DNA from: Chryseobacterium sp. StRB126
GTDB lineage: Bacteria; Bacteroidota; Bacteroidia; Flavobacteriales; Weeksellaceae
Length of the DNA: 64,000 nucleotides
Direction of reading: 5' to 3'
NCBI RefSeq assembly: GCF_000829375.1
Contig: NZ_AP014624.1
Location: 1,612,001-1,676,000, forward strand
The notes under the pieces are model-generated. The model saw only the letters and a program-made list of their open reading frames with translations. It was not told the DNA's origin and did not search any database. Positions 8,750 to 17,394 of this stretch are shown piece after piece. The first letter of the stretch is position 1. The number at the start of each line of letters is the position of its first letter. Made by a program: the position numbers and the translations under genes.

Positions 8750-10117
8750 ATGACAAATAAACTAAAAATCACTTATCTTCTTGGGATTTTCATCATGATA
8801 TTTTCATCCAATATGATGAATGCCCAGCTAAAACCGGGAGATTTAGTGGATGGTATTGCTGCTGTGATCGGAAATGAAATTGTTTTGGAATCAGATGTTA
8901 CGGAGCAGATGAATTATGGGAAACAGCAGGGAGCTAATAACACTGATAAATGTGAGTTCCTTGAAAGCCTTATCAACAACAAACTTCTTGTATACGAAGC
9001 AAAAAAGGATACGCTAATTGAAAACCGTTCTGCTGCAATCAAAGAGCAGGCTAATCAAAAATACCGTCAGTTGCTTTCTCAATTTCCGGATGAAAAAACA
9101 TTATTAGCTGCCTATAAGTTCAGAAATTCTTACGAAATGAAAAACGCTATCGAGAAAATCGATACGGATCAATATTACGGACAGGCGAAATACCAGAGAG
9201 TTACCGATAAAGCAGACGTTACGCCTAATGAGGTTACTGACTTTTATAATATGTATAAAATGCAGTTGCCACAGGTAAAAGATGAAGTTACTTTAGCTCA
9301 GATTATGATGTATCCTACCTTAACGGAGGCTCATAAACAGGATCTTATTAACAGACTGAAAAAAATTAAGAAGGATATTCTTGGTGGGGAAACTTTTGAA
9401 AGCCAGGCAAGAATTTACTCTGAAGATGAAGGTTCCGCTTCCAATGGGGGATTATATAAAAACATCAATAAAGGACAGATGGTGAAGCCGTTTGAAGCTG
9501 CAGCATTAAACCTTCAGGAAAACGAAATTTCAGATCCTATTGAATCTGAATTCGGATACCATATCATTCAATTAATAAAAAGATCAGGAAAAGTATATGA
9601 TGCAAGACATATTCTTTTGAAAGCTACTCCTACTGATGAAGAAATGAAAAAAGCAAAAGCAAAACTAGACAGCATCAGAGGTTTAATTATAGACGGAAAG
9701 ATGACATTTAAAGATGCAGCGTTCAAGTTTTCAGATGATAAAAAAACCAAGTTCAATGCCGGTGTAATTCCTGGTGGAGACGGTTCAGATAAAATAGAAA
9801 GAGAGAGTATCCCTGGAACGATCAGCTACGAATTGGCAGGTTTGAATAAAGGAGATGTTACCACTGCTTTTGAAGATGAAGACAACAGAAGAAAAGCTGT
9901 GAAAATCATTAAATTGGAAGAGGTGATTCCTGCACACCAGATCACTCTGGAGACCGACTTCAGCCGAATCAAGCAGATGGCTCTCAATAAAAAGAAAAAC
10001 GAAATGGTTGAAAAATTTGTCAACTCTAAGTTGCCAACCACTTTCATCTCCATCGACGGACGTTACGATAACTGTAACTTCAAGTCCAATTGGAAGAAAG
10101 AATCAATCAAAAAATAA
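8750..10117 (+). CDS. Periplasmic peptidyl-prolyl isomerase, SurA-like, two PpiC domains
   Basis: A periplasmic parvulin-type chaperone for outer-membrane proteins, 455 residues. The signal peptide is at 1-25 (hydrophobic core then MNAQLKPGD). The SurA-like N-terminal helical region contains the conserved start VDGIAAVIGNEIVLESDV. The first PpiC domain begins at about 177 (EVTLAQIMMYP, later GGLYKNINKGQMVKPFEAA, ESEFGYHIIQ). The second starts at about 281 (VYDARHILLKA) and is more divergent (GVIPGGDGSD). The overall layout equals SurA, although in Bacteroidota it is usually annotated only as peptidylprolyl isomerase. It has its own promoter and a strong terminator, so it is a single-gene unit. 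Confidence 0.88.
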   Translation: MTNKLKITYLLGIFIMIFSSNMMNAQLKPGDLVDGIAAVIGNEIVLESDVTEQMNYGKQQGANNTDKCEFLESLINNKLLVYEAKKDTLIENRSAAIKEQANQKYRQLLSQFPDEKTLLAAYKFRNSYEMKNAIEKIDTDQYYGQAKYQRVTDKADVTPNEVTDFYNMYKMQLPQVKDEVTLAQIMMYPTLTEAHKQDLINRLKKIKKDILGGETFESQARIYSEDEGSASNGGLYKNINKGQMVKPFEAAALNLQENEISDPIESEFGYHIIQLIKRSGKVYDARHILLKATPTDEEMKKAKAKLDSIRGLIIDGKMTFKDAAFKFSDDKKTKFNAGVIPGGDGSDKIERESIPGTISYELAGLNKGDVTTAFEDEDNRRKAVKIIKLEEVIPAHQITLETDFSRIKQMALNKKKNEMVEKFVNSKLPTTFISIDGRYDNCNFKSNWKKESIKK

Positions 10118-10126
10118 AATAATAAG

Positions 10127-10154
10127 ACCTTCAGAATTTCTGAAGGTTTTTTTG
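10127..10154 (+). terminator. Rho-independent terminator after the SurA-like gene
   Basis: Perfect stem ACCTTCAG/CTGAAGGT with a 5-base loop, followed by seven T. Confidence 0.85.
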
Positions 10155-10228
10155 TGCTTTCAATGATGAAGATGAAAGTTTAGATATTTCCATATAGACT
10201 ATTTTATACCTTTACAAAAACTAATAAA

Positions 10229-10729
10229 GTGGATTTTGCTTTTTATCTTAATGAATTTCGTTTGGCCACAGCAGAAATTTCCCAGGAAAAACTTGATGAG
10301 GATCATTTAAAAATATCCATCGATATTGTTCTTGAATCTGCAGCTCTCAAAATTTATAAATCACATTGGTATGGGGATTCAAAACTATCAGAAGAACCCT
10401 CAGGAAGGATTTTCTTTTCAGTCTGGATAAATGAAAAGACCATAGAAGAGGGAAGGATATATTATAACATTCATGCCTTAAAACTTCGGGAGTTGAAAAA
10501 CTATAATATAGCCAGTAAAGATTTTGCACAGAATTTTAGGTATGAATTTTCAAAACATCAGAAAGACTGGCCTAATGTAAATGTCAACTTTGGACCGCTT
10601 ACTTTAATGCAGGGATGGATAGAGATGAAAAATGATACCATCCGGAAAGATGTATATCTATTGGCTCAGAAATTTATGAAGATTAGTTCCATCATAGATA
10701 AGGTTTTGGAAAAGTTTGAGAAGCCGTAA
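10229..10729 (+). CDS. Hypothetical protein
   Basis: A 166-residue soluble protein without a signal peptide, not assigned to a family. The start is a GTG at 10229, because no ATG occurs before the well-formed N-terminus (MDFAFYLNEFRLATAEISQE). It has mixed alpha/beta character with many aromatic residues (HWYGDSK, GRIYYNIHAL, TLMQGWIEM) and a helical end (LLAQKFMKISSIIDKVLEKF). It lies alone between a terminator and the nitronate-monooxygenase-like gene, and possibly shares a transcript with the latter. Confidence 0.6.
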   Translation: MDFAFYLNEFRLATAEISQEKLDEDHLKISIDIVLESAALKIYKSHWYGDSKLSEEPSGRIFFSVWINEKTIEEGRIYYNIHALKLRELKNYNIASKDFAQNFRYEFSKHQKDWPNVNVNFGPLTLMQGWIEMKNDTIRKDVYLLAQKFMKISSIIDKVLEKFEKP

Positions 10730-10790
10730 TTCTATTTATTTTTTGTTTTATAGAAGCGGCTGATAATGTTTGTTTTTAGTATTTTTACGC

Positions 10791-11780
10791 ATGAGCAATT
10801 TTATAGATTTCAACGCAGCAAAAAAATTACATGATATGCAGGCCAGTCAAAATAGAATTTCAGAACTTTTTAATATCAAATATCCGATTATCCAGGCAGG
10901 TATGATCTGGCATTCCGGATGGAAACTGGCATCAGCCGTTTCCAACTGTGGGGGATTAGGATTAATAGGAGCAGGAAGTATGTATCCTGATGTCCTTAGA
11001 GAGAACATTCAGAAGTGTAAACAGGCTACTGATAAACCTTTTGGGGTGAATGTTCCTATGCTGTATCCCAATATTGAGGAGATTATTCAGATTATTCTGG
11101 AAGAAGGAGTGAAAATTGTATTTACTTCAGCCGGAAATCCGAAAACATATACAGAAACCTTACAAAAAGAAGGTTTAAAAGTAGCTCACGTAGTTTCCTC
11201 TACCAAATTTGCTGTAAAGTGTGAAGAAGCAGGAGTAGATGCGGTGGTTGCCGAAGGATTTGAAGCTGGAGGTCATAACGGAAGAGATGAAACTACAACC
11301 TTCTGCCTTATTCCAAATGTAAAGAAACATATTTCCAAGCCATTAATTGCAGCTGGAGGAATTGCTTTAGGTTCTCAGATAAAAGCAGCCATGATTCTTG
11401 GAGCAGACGGGGTACAAATAGGGTCCCGTTTTGCTGCTACGACAGAAGCAAGTGCTCATGAAAACTGGAAAAAGAAAATCACAGAACTTCAGGAAGGTGA
11501 CACTCATCTTACGTTAAAAGAATTAGCTCCTGTAAGAATGGTTAAAAATAAATTCTTCAGCGAACTGGAAGATATCTATCAGGCTGGGAGAAACAAAGAT
11601 GCCCTTATTGCATCATTAGGAAGAGCCAGAGCAAAACGAGGAATGTTTGAAGGAGATATGGAAGATGGTGAACTTGAAATAGGGCAGGTTTCAGCCTTAA
11701 TTGATGACATCCTTCCGGTAGAAACTGTCTTTAATCATTTACTGAAGGAATTTGAGGAAACAAAAATGCCTTCTTTTTAA
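10791..11780 (+). CDS. NAD(P)H-dependent flavin oxidoreductase, nitronate monooxygenase-like
   Basis: An FMN-dependent TIM-barrel enzyme of the 2-nitropropane dioxygenase / FabK-like family, 329 residues from the ATG at 10791; seven upstream in-frame codons starting at 10770 are unlikely. Typical landmarks are YPIIQAGM near the start, SAVSNCGGLGLIGAG, the active-site region EGFEAGGHNGRD, and the phosphate-binding part AAGGIALGSQIKAAMILGAD followed by GVQIGSRF. The family includes true nitronate monooxygenases and enoyl-ACP reductases; with this length and the AGGHNG His motif a nitronate monooxygenase-like role is favoured but not proven. Cytoplasmic. The alpha/beta hydrolase gene follows after 35 bases. 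Confidence 0.85.
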   Translation: MSNFIDFNAAKKLHDMQASQNRISELFNIKYPIIQAGMIWHSGWKLASAVSNCGGLGLIGAGSMYPDVLRENIQKCKQATDKPFGVNVPMLYPNIEEIIQIILEEGVKIVFTSAGNPKTYTETLQKEGLKVAHVVSSTKFAVKCEEAGVDAVVAEGFEAGGHNGRDETTTFCLIPNVKKHISKPLIAAGGIALGSQIKAAMILGADGVQIGSRFAATTEASAHENWKKKITELQEGDTHLTLKELAPVRMVKNKFFSELEDIYQAGRNKDALIASLGRARAKRGMFEGDMEDGELEIGQVSALIDDILPVETVFNHLLKEFEETKMPSF

Positions 11781-11815
11781 AAATTGCGAGAGAGATACTA
11801 TTATAATTTGAATTG

Positions 11816-12586
11816 ATGAAGGAAAGAATCATTGATGTAAAGGGTAAAAAACTATACACAGAATATTATAATTCATTTGAAGGTAATCCAACTATTGTTT
11901 TTTTGCACGATTCGCTAGGATCTGTACAGCTTTGGAGAGACTTTCCTGCTAAATTATCACAAGCCACCCAATGCAATGTCCTTGTCTATGATCGTTTAGG
12001 ATATGGAAAATCTCATCCGATGCCTACTCACGTAAGACCAGTAAATTACATGGAACTGGAAGCAGATCTGTTGAATGAACTGTTGACTGATCTTAATATT
12101 GATAATGCTATTTTATTTGGGCACAGTGACGGGGGAACCATTGCTTTAATCACTGCAGCAAAATATCAGGAAAGGGTAGAAGCTGTCATTTGTGAAGCTG
12201 GGCACATTTTCGTGGAAGAAGTGACTTTAAAGGGGGTTTATGATGCCTGGGAAGCTTATAAAACCACCAATCTGCCGGAACGTCTGCATAAATATCATGG
12301 TGATAAAGTCGAGACATTATTCAGAGCCTGGACAGAAACCTGGACCCGTGATGATTACAGAACCTGGAATATAGAATATCTTTTAAAGGATATTACCTGT
12401 CCGCTTCTGTTCATTCAGGGAGAAGCCGATGAATATGGTACCCTGGATCAGCTGGAGAAAACAGTTTCTCAGGTAAGTGGAATTGCAGAAAGATATATTA
12501 TTCCGAAAGTCGGGCATACGCCACACAAAGAAATTCCGGACTTGGTTTTGGAAAAAACTGTGGCATTTATTCGTAATAATTCTTAA
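11816..12586 (+). CDS. Alpha/beta hydrolase
   Basis: A 256-residue hydrolase of the alpha/beta fold. The oxyanion-hole segment is VFLHDSLGS, the nucleophile elbow is GHSDGG (Ser about 104), the probable acid lies in FIQGEADEYG (about 207), and the His is in KVGHTPHKE (about 234). The ATG at 11816 is preferred to the adjacent TTG at 11813. There is no signal peptide, so it is cytoplasmic. It follows the flavoprotein gene after 35 bases and ends before a terminator, so a two-gene unit is likely. The ester or amide substrate is unknown. Confidence 0.88.
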   Translation: MKERIIDVKGKKLYTEYYNSFEGNPTIVFLHDSLGSVQLWRDFPAKLSQATQCNVLVYDRLGYGKSHPMPTHVRPVNYMELEADLLNELLTDLNIDNAILFGHSDGGTIALITAAKYQERVEAVICEAGHIFVEEVTLKGVYDAWEAYKTTNLPERLHKYHGDKVETLFRAWTETWTRDDYRTWNIEYLLKDITCPLLFIQGEADEYGTLDQLEKTVSQVSGIAERYIIPKVGHTPHKEIPDLVLEKTVAFIRNNS

Positions 12587-12617
12587 GCCGGAATAACTTA
12601 ACGAAATGAAAAATATG

Positions 12618-12645
12618 AAGCTATCTCACTTTGAGGTAGCTTTTT
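12618..12645 (+). terminator. Rho-independent terminator
   Basis: Stem AAGCTATCTCA/TGAGGTAGCTT (one G:T pair) with a three-base loop, then T's. It closes the flavoprotein/hydrolase unit. Confidence 0.8.
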
Positions 12646-12677
12646 AAGGTATAAATGCATAACAAAGCTTAATAATA

Positions 12678-12750
12678 CCTGAGTTCAGGATAAGACATTT
12701 CTGTTTTTAGAAAGTAAGGAAGCTGGAGCTGGGAGAGGGAAGTAGTTGAG
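12678..12750 (+). repeat. Dispersed intergenic repeat, copy A
   Basis: Begins CCTGAGTTCAGGAT and contains GGAAGCTGGA and GGGAGAGGGAAGTAG. It aligns with the copy at 23580-23650 (CCGAGTTTGGGAT, GGAAGCTGGAAGC, GAGAGGCTGGAAGTTACTA), with mismatches and gaps. Found by eye; percent identity was not computed. Confidence 0.5.
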
Positions 12751-12842
12751 GTTAAAAAAGCACTTGCAACCCTGTAATGTATTATTCCTTTAAAGGCAGC
12801 TTCATCAAATTTTACGGCAACTTCAGAAATGGTAGCTCCGAT

Positions 12843-12888
12843 AGTAACTTCCAGCCTATTATCCTTAATTTCTTATCCCGGACTCAGG
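12843..12888 (-). repeat. Dispersed intergenic repeat, inverted copy A'
   Basis: Read on the minus strand this runs CCTGAGTCCGGGATAAG, then AAATTAAGGATAATAGGC and TGGAAGTTACT. This is closer to the 23.6-kb copy than copy A is. With copy A it makes a roughly 200-bp inverted-repeat structure between two terminators. Confidence 0.55.
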
Positions 12889-13272
12889 TTCATAATGTAT
12901 TCTGTGTGCTTTTTCACGCTCTCTTGTTTGTTGTTATGCTTATACATCCTCATCATATACTGTGAATTTGTACAATATGTATTTAAACAAGAATCAGAAT
13001 GATTTAAAATATTTTAAGATGAAGAAGACAGGAGCTCAATTATTTTCTTAATATATAAAATTGAGTAAAATAGAGTATATGTGGTTTTATGAAAAAAATG
13101 AATGGCATTAATATGTAGTCACAGTAATTATCTTAGCTTAAAATTACAATAAATACACAACAAATATCTCTATTCTGAGATATAATATTTTATATTTTTG
13201 AAAATAAGGTTTTTAGTAGGTACGAAAATTAATGATGCAAATCATTAAATGTTTGTTTGAGATGAATGTGTG

Positions 13273-13302
13273 AAGAGATGCAATTTTGCATCTCTTTGCT
13301 TT
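13273..13302. terminator. Hairpin terminator between 12.6 and 13.3 kb genes
   Basis: Stem AAGAGATGCAA/TTGCATCTCTT with a two-base loop followed by a short T-rich tract. It sits just after the stop of the minus-strand HD gene and can serve that gene. Confidence 0.7.
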
Positions 13303-13308
13303 TTAAGC

Positions 13309-13926
13309 TTACAATAACTGAATTTCAGCCGCAATATTTGATCTTGCCTGTGTCTCATATTTCTTTTTAAAATAATCAGTCTTAAAGATGCTCTCAAGTT
13401 CCAGAAAATGTTTAAGTACCTTTTTTCTGCCAGGCTTATAAAGAAGATCAGGATAAATAGAATATTCTTTTCTAATCATTCGGGTATATGCCAGATAAGT
13501 TTCAAGATCTTTTCCAAGAATAGAAAGATCAGCATCCAAAAGATAATTGGTATCTTGATTTTCTGATTCCTGATGCAGTTTGGTAGCCAGAATCTGGTCA
13601 GAAATAATGGTTATATCACTTTGATGTAAACCAAGTTCAGTAAGTCTTTCAGCCGCTTTCAAAGCACTGTTTTCCTCATTAGACTTAGAAGTTGCATTAT
13701 AAATAATATCATGATAGAAGACAGAAAAAGAAACTGTGGTAAAATCAGAAAGACTACTTTTTACATTTTCCAACTCCGTGAACATGTTTTTAAGATGAAG
13801 AAGATTGTGATAATGTCTGCCTTTTTCAGCATATTTTGTATCAATCTCTTTCCATAGGCTATCGATTAAACTTAGATCTTTGGTGAAAGGTAAACAAAGC
13901 TGTTCAAATTGGTCCTTTAGATTCAT
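13309..13926 (-). CDS. HD-superfamily predicted metal-dependent phosphohydrolase
   Basis: A 205-residue soluble protein of the COG4339-type predicted HD phosphohydrolases. Metal-ligand candidates are H38/H40/H44 in RHYHNLLH, the HD pair H72-D73 in FYHDIIY, and D131/D133 in LDADLSILG; NEENSA between them is also typical. The natural substrate of this group is unknown. The gene shares the minus strand with the rhodanese gene 26 bases upstream and is probably in one transcript with it. Confidence 0.82.
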   Translation of the reverse strand: MNLKDQFEQLCLPFTKDLSLIDSLWKEIDTKYAEKGRHYHNLLHLKNMFTELENVKSSLSDFTTVSFSVFYHDIIYNATSKSNEENSALKAAERLTELGLHQSDITIISDQILATKLHQESENQDTNYLLDADLSILGKDLETYLAYTRMIRKEYSIYPDLLYKPGRKKVLKHFLELESIFKTDYFKKKYETQARSNIAAEIQLL

Positions 13927-13952
13927 GATGAAAAGGTATAAAAAAAGGAACT

Positions 13953-14252
13953 TTAAAAAGTTCCTCTGTTTGCTTCAAGAACAGCCTTCAGTTCTGCCCA
14001 GCCTCCGCCGTTGTGACCATCCTTTAATCCTTGAGTGTTTAGATATTCCAATGCTTTTCCGCTTCTGTTTCCACTTCTGCAGAATAAAATTACCGGCTTT
14101 TCAATAGATAGGATCTCATCCTGTCTGTCTTCTACTTCACCCAGTGGAATATTTTTGGCACCATCTATATTTCCGTCCATTTCAAGCTCCATTGGCTCAC
14201 GAACGTCAATCAATTCATAGTTTCCAGATTGTATTACTTCTATTAAAGACAT
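13953..14252 (-). CDS. Rhodanese-like single-domain protein
   Basis: A stand-alone rhodanese domain of 99 residues, cytoplasmic. It has the family landmarks ELIDVREPMEL, GAKNIPLGEV and the catalytic loop CRSGNRSG (Cys 58) in the six-residue form that binds sulfur. Such proteins carry persulfide sulfur or act in thiol chemistry; the partner here is unknown. It is the first gene of a short minus-strand unit with the HD protein. Confidence 0.88.
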   Translation of the reverse strand: MSLIEVIQSGNYELIDVREPMELEMDGNIDGAKNIPLGEVEDRQDEILSIEKPVILFCRSGNRSGKALEYLNTQGLKDGHNGGGWAELKAVLEANRGTF

Positions 14253-14402
14253 AGTTGTTTATTTTAAACATTAAATTATAGACGAAATTACGTAATTTTT
14301 TTTTGAAAAAATTCTTAATTAAAACATAAATTTTAGAAAGAATGCTGTATCCAAATGAAAGAGGAAAGGGATGAGAAAAACTAAAGATTGGTAAAATAAT
14401 CT

Positions 14403-14410
14403 TAATTTTG
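14403..14410 (+). promoter_or_regulatory. Candidate -7 element directly before queG
   Basis: TAATTTTG fits TAnnTTTG and ends four bases before the GTG at 14415 and 13 before the ATG at 14424. It suggests a very short or absent leader and favours the ATG as start. Confidence 0.45.
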
Positions 14411-14414
14411 CAGT

Positions 14415-15362
14415 GTGAAATTAATGAACGCTGGTGCTGAAAAATATTCTGAACTGATAAAATCCAAGGCTAAAAGCTTTGGCTTCCAGAGTTGTGGTAT
14501 ATCTGAAGCAGATTTTTTGGAAGAAGACGCTGCACACCTTGAAAAATGGTTGAAAAACAATTTTAATGGGGAAATGAAATATATGGAAAATCATTTCGAT
14601 AAAAGACTTGATCCAAGATTGCTGGTAGAAGGTTCTAAATCTGTAATTTCACTTTCTTACAACTATTTTCCTGAAGAAAAGATCTCTGTTCTGGAGAACT
14701 TTAAAATCTCAAAATATGCCTACGCTGAAGACTACCATGAAGTCATCAAGGAAATTCTTCGTGAAATGGTTGCTGAATTACAAGAAGAAATAGGAGAGTT
14801 CGGATTCAGGGTTTTTGTAGATTCGGCACCAGTGATGGAGAGAAGCTGGGCCAGAAAATCAGGAATTGGATGGGTAGGAAAAAACGCAAATCTGATTACC
14901 AAGCAAAACGGATCTTTTTATTTCCTGGCTGAAATTATCTGCGATCTTGAGCTTATCGCCGATCATGAAACAACCGATCATTGCGGAACCTGTAGAAAAT
15001 GTATTGATGCCTGTCCCACAGATGCTATTGTTTCTGAAAAAATTATTGATGGAAGCAAATGTATTTCTTATGCTACCATAGAACTGAAAAATGAAATTCC
15101 GGATCATTTCAAAAATAAAATGGAAGACTGGATGTTTGGCTGTGATATCTGCCAGGATGTATGCCCCTGGAACCGATTTTCAGCTCCTAATAAACAGAGC
15201 CGATTCAAACCCAATGAAGCCCTGAAGAACTTCAAAAAAGGAGAATGGAAAGAACTTACTCAGGAAATTTTTTCTGATATCTTCAAAAAATCGCCTGTGA
15301 AGAGAACCAAATTTGCCGGGTTGAAGAGAAATATTGAATTTTTAGAGCGGTCTTCAGACTGA
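14415..15362 (+). CDS. queG: Epoxyqueuosine reductase QueG
   Basis: The cobalamin- and iron-sulfur-dependent enzyme that reduces epoxyqueuosine to queuosine in tRNA, the last step of queuosine formation. It has 315 residues from the GTG at 14415 or 312 from the ATG at 14424; both are plausible. The N-terminal part contains [13 protein letters not shown] and the [19 protein letters not shown] region typical of QueG. Two [4Fe-4S] clusters are built from [12 protein letters not shown] (190/193/196/200) and C216 plus [11 protein letters not shown] (243/246/250). Cytoplasmic and apparently intact, with its own promoter. Confidence 0.93.
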   Translation: MKLMNAGAEKYSELIKSKAKSFGFQSCGISEADFLEEDAAHLEKWLKNNFNGEMKYMENHFDKRLDPRLLVEGSKSVISLSYNYFPEEKISVLENFKISKYAYAEDYHEVIKEILREMVAELQEEIGEFGFRVFVDSAPVMERSWARKSGIGWVGKNANLITKQNGSFYFLAEIICDLELIADHETTDHCGTCRKCIDACPTDAIVSEKIIDGSKCISYATIELKNEIPDHFKNKMEDWMFGCDICQDVCPWNRFSAPNKQSRFKPNEALKNFKKGEWKELTQEIFSDIFKKSPVKRTKFAGLKRNIEFLERSSD

Positions 15363-15722
15363 TTTTTGCCTAAACATTTGGTGACGATTCTTACCTTGGA
15401 AATTTTTCAAATTCCAAACAAAAGCTGATAATTGACCATCCCTTATATTTTTAATACTAAGGAGGTTTTGATTTAACTGAATAAGTTGTCTAAAAATCCT
15501 TTCCTAAAAAGAAAAATTGATTTTCAGGAGATCAGAATCTCACCGAAAATCAACGTTTTTTTTGTATTCTTTTTGGAGCAGTTTTTACTCTTACTTTAAA
15601 TCTTTTCTGTGACTTGGTATTTTTACGCATATTTGTGAATATTTCGTAATTAAATATAGCTATTTTTTCGATTAAAAAAAATACTTTTACGGAAAATTAT
15701 ATATTAAATTTTATTCAAAAAC
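15363..15722. other. Intergenic region with an orphan hairpin
   Basis: About 360 non-coding bases between queG and the DUF2459 gene. It holds a hairpin at 15517-15562 and AT-rich DNA upstream of the next gene. No open frame of note was seen. Confidence 0.4.
15517..15562 (+). terminator. Strong hairpin terminator 155 bases after queG
   Basis: Stem TTGATTTTC/GAAAATCAA with an inner GAGAT/ATCTC pairing, then CG and eight T. It is far from the queG stop, so it may end a long 3' tail or a small RNA made from 15.4-15.55 kb. Confidence 0.65.
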
Positions 15723-16406
15723 ATGACTGTGAAAACCATTTTAATTTACACATTGAAAATTCTGGGAGTCATTCTGGGAATTGTAATTGTTTATGTTCTT
15801 CTGGGATTACTGATCCCTTTCATTCCGGTTTCTGCCAAAGATGATGGGGAGCAGAAAGATATTGCTATTTATATTTATACCAATGGTGTTCATACCGACA
15901 TTGTAATGCCTGTAAAGAATGATATGAAGGATTGGAGTCTTATGATTCCTTTTGCAGATACAAAATCTAAGAAAACAGATTATAAATATATCGGAATAGG
16001 ATGGGGAGATAAAGGCTTTTATCTGGATACGCCAACCTGGGCAGACCTGAAGCTATCAACAGCTGTAAAAGCAGCTTTTTGGTTGAGCGATTCCGCCATG
16101 CACTGTACTTATTACTATGCCATGAAAGAAGGAGAAGACTGTAAAATGATTATGATCAGCAGAAGCCAGTATCAAAACTTAATTAAATTTGTAGAAGATA
16201 AATTTGATAGAGATCAGAACGGAAAATTCATGCTGATTCCTACCGATGCAGTATATGGCGATACCGATGCATTTTATGACGCCAAAGGAACCTACAGCTT
16301 CCTTTATACCTGTAATACGTGGTCTAATAATGCTTTAAAGGCTGCAGGACAGAAAGCAGCTCTTTGGACTCCCTCAGATTTTGGAATTTTCCAGCATTAT
16401 AAATAA
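15723..16406 (+). CDS. DUF2459/TIGR02117 family membrane-anchored protein
   Basis: A 227-residue protein with one N-terminal membrane helix (about 8-35) and an extracytoplasmic domain. Family landmarks are YTNGVHTDIVMPV, YIGIGWGDKGFYLDTPTW and LYTCNTWSNNALKAAG near the C-terminus. The Cys-Asn-Thr-Trp and His-Thr-Asp motifs recall papain-like folds, but that is inference. The family has no established function and is sometimes found near urease genes, which are not here. It forms its own unit. Confidence 0.82.
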   Translation: MTVKTILIYTLKILGVILGIVIVYVLLGLLIPFIPVSAKDDGEQKDIAIYIYTNGVHTDIVMPVKNDMKDWSLMIPFADTKSKKTDYKYIGIGWGDKGFYLDTPTWADLKLSTAVKAAFWLSDSAMHCTYYYAMKEGEDCKMIMISRSQYQNLIKFVEDKFDRDQNGKFMLIPTDAVYGDTDAFYDAKGTYSFLYTCNTWSNNALKAAGQKAALWTPSDFGIFQHYK

Positions 16407-16509
16407 ATATAAATCTGTTTTACCTATTTGTATTATTGCTTTATCATCAATAGAACGAAAATTCAGCAAAGCCTGTTTTAGTGTGGATGTATAATTAAAA
16501 AGAAGTAAG

Positions 16510-16963
16510 ATGAAACATAAGCTTTTCCGTGAGCAACAATTAAACTGTGATGTAGAAACCGCCTGGAAATTTTTTTCCTCAGCCAATAATCTTTCGGAAA
16601 TTACACCAAAAGATATGGGATTTACGGTATTGACAGAAATGGAAGATGATGAAATATATGAAGGAATGCTCATTGATTATTATGTTTCTCCATTATTTGG
16701 AATCAAAATGAAATGGCAGACCGAAATTACCCATGTAGATTTTCAGAAAAGCTTCATCGATTTTCAAAGGAAAGGTCCTTACAAATTATGGAATCACCAT
16801 CATGAATTTATCCCAAATGATGAAGGTGTTTTTAATGAGAGATACCATACATTATGAACTTCCCATGGGATTCTTAGGCGAAATTGCCCATTCTTTATTC
16901 GTGAAAAACAAACTGGAATACATCTTTGATTATCGTTTCAGAGTGCTGAGCAGGTTGTTTTAA
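16510..16963 (+). pseudogene. SRPBCC (START/cyclase-like) family gene with a one-base frameshift
   Basis: The first frame (16510-16857) encodes an SRPBCC ligand-binding domain: VETAWKFFSSANNLSEITP at the start and KMKWQTEITHVDFQKSFID later. At about 16829-16835, after NDEGVF, one extra base in the T/A run moves the rest out of frame. The continuation MRDTIHYELPMGFLGEIA runs in the +1 frame to a stop at 16963. The joined product would be about 151 residues, normal for this family. Either a genuine frameshift mutation or a sequencing error; both parts otherwise look well conserved, which suggests a recent change. Function unknown; family members bind hydrophobic ligands. Confidence 0.78.
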
Positions 16964-17394
16964 TGCAAAACTTTGTTTATCCTTCTAACGAAGAAATAAC
17001 CCTAATAGGATTTCTCGCAGATCAGACAGATCATGCAGATTTTATAGATTTATTATTTGGCAGATCTGCTAGATTATAAAATAAACAAAGCCCTTGTCAT
17101 TGACTACCTTGAATCTTCAATTTCTGACGAAGGAAGAATCTTGTTGATTATTTTCACAGATTCTTCATTTCGTTTCTGTTCAGTCTGTATTCAGGATGAC
17201 AACAAATATTCACTCTTCGTCATACTGCGGGAATCTCCATATTTTTGTTTTGCAGACCCTACTCATTAAAAAAAAACGTGATTTTATCAGTATTGTTTAA
17301 GTTTTTTTAACAGTTAAGGGGCAATAACTCCATCAAAATTTCTTATTTTTGCAGCACTATTGTTTTTATTAAAAAACTAAGTATTCTGATTGAC
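16964..17394. other. Non-coding region with decayed repeat-like blocks
   Basis: About 430 bases. A GCAGAT-rich block at 16.99-17.07 kb includes the palindrome GCAGATCTGC (17060-17069). A second block has inverted arms GAAGAATCT (17133-17141) and AGATTCTTC (17158-17166) inside a sequence that begins GTCATTGAC and ends GTCATACTGCGGGAATC. Such blocks resemble intergenic repeats of related genomes, but this is from memory. A TATTTTTG element at 17344-17351 may be the promoter of the next gene. Confidence 0.4.

Larger units (their letters stand above)
12646..13272. other. Non-coding intergenic region carrying an inverted repeat pair
   Basis: About 630 bases without a credible gene. It contains two inverted copies of a dispersed repeat (listed separately). 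The remainder (12.9-13.27 kb) is plain AT-rich DNA. A 62-codon open frame at 12777-12965 runs through the repeat and is not believed. Confidence 0.5.

Noticed and set aside
12777..12965. 62-codon plus-strand open frame
   Set aside because: It runs through the inverted copy of the dispersed repeat and has no protein-like features.
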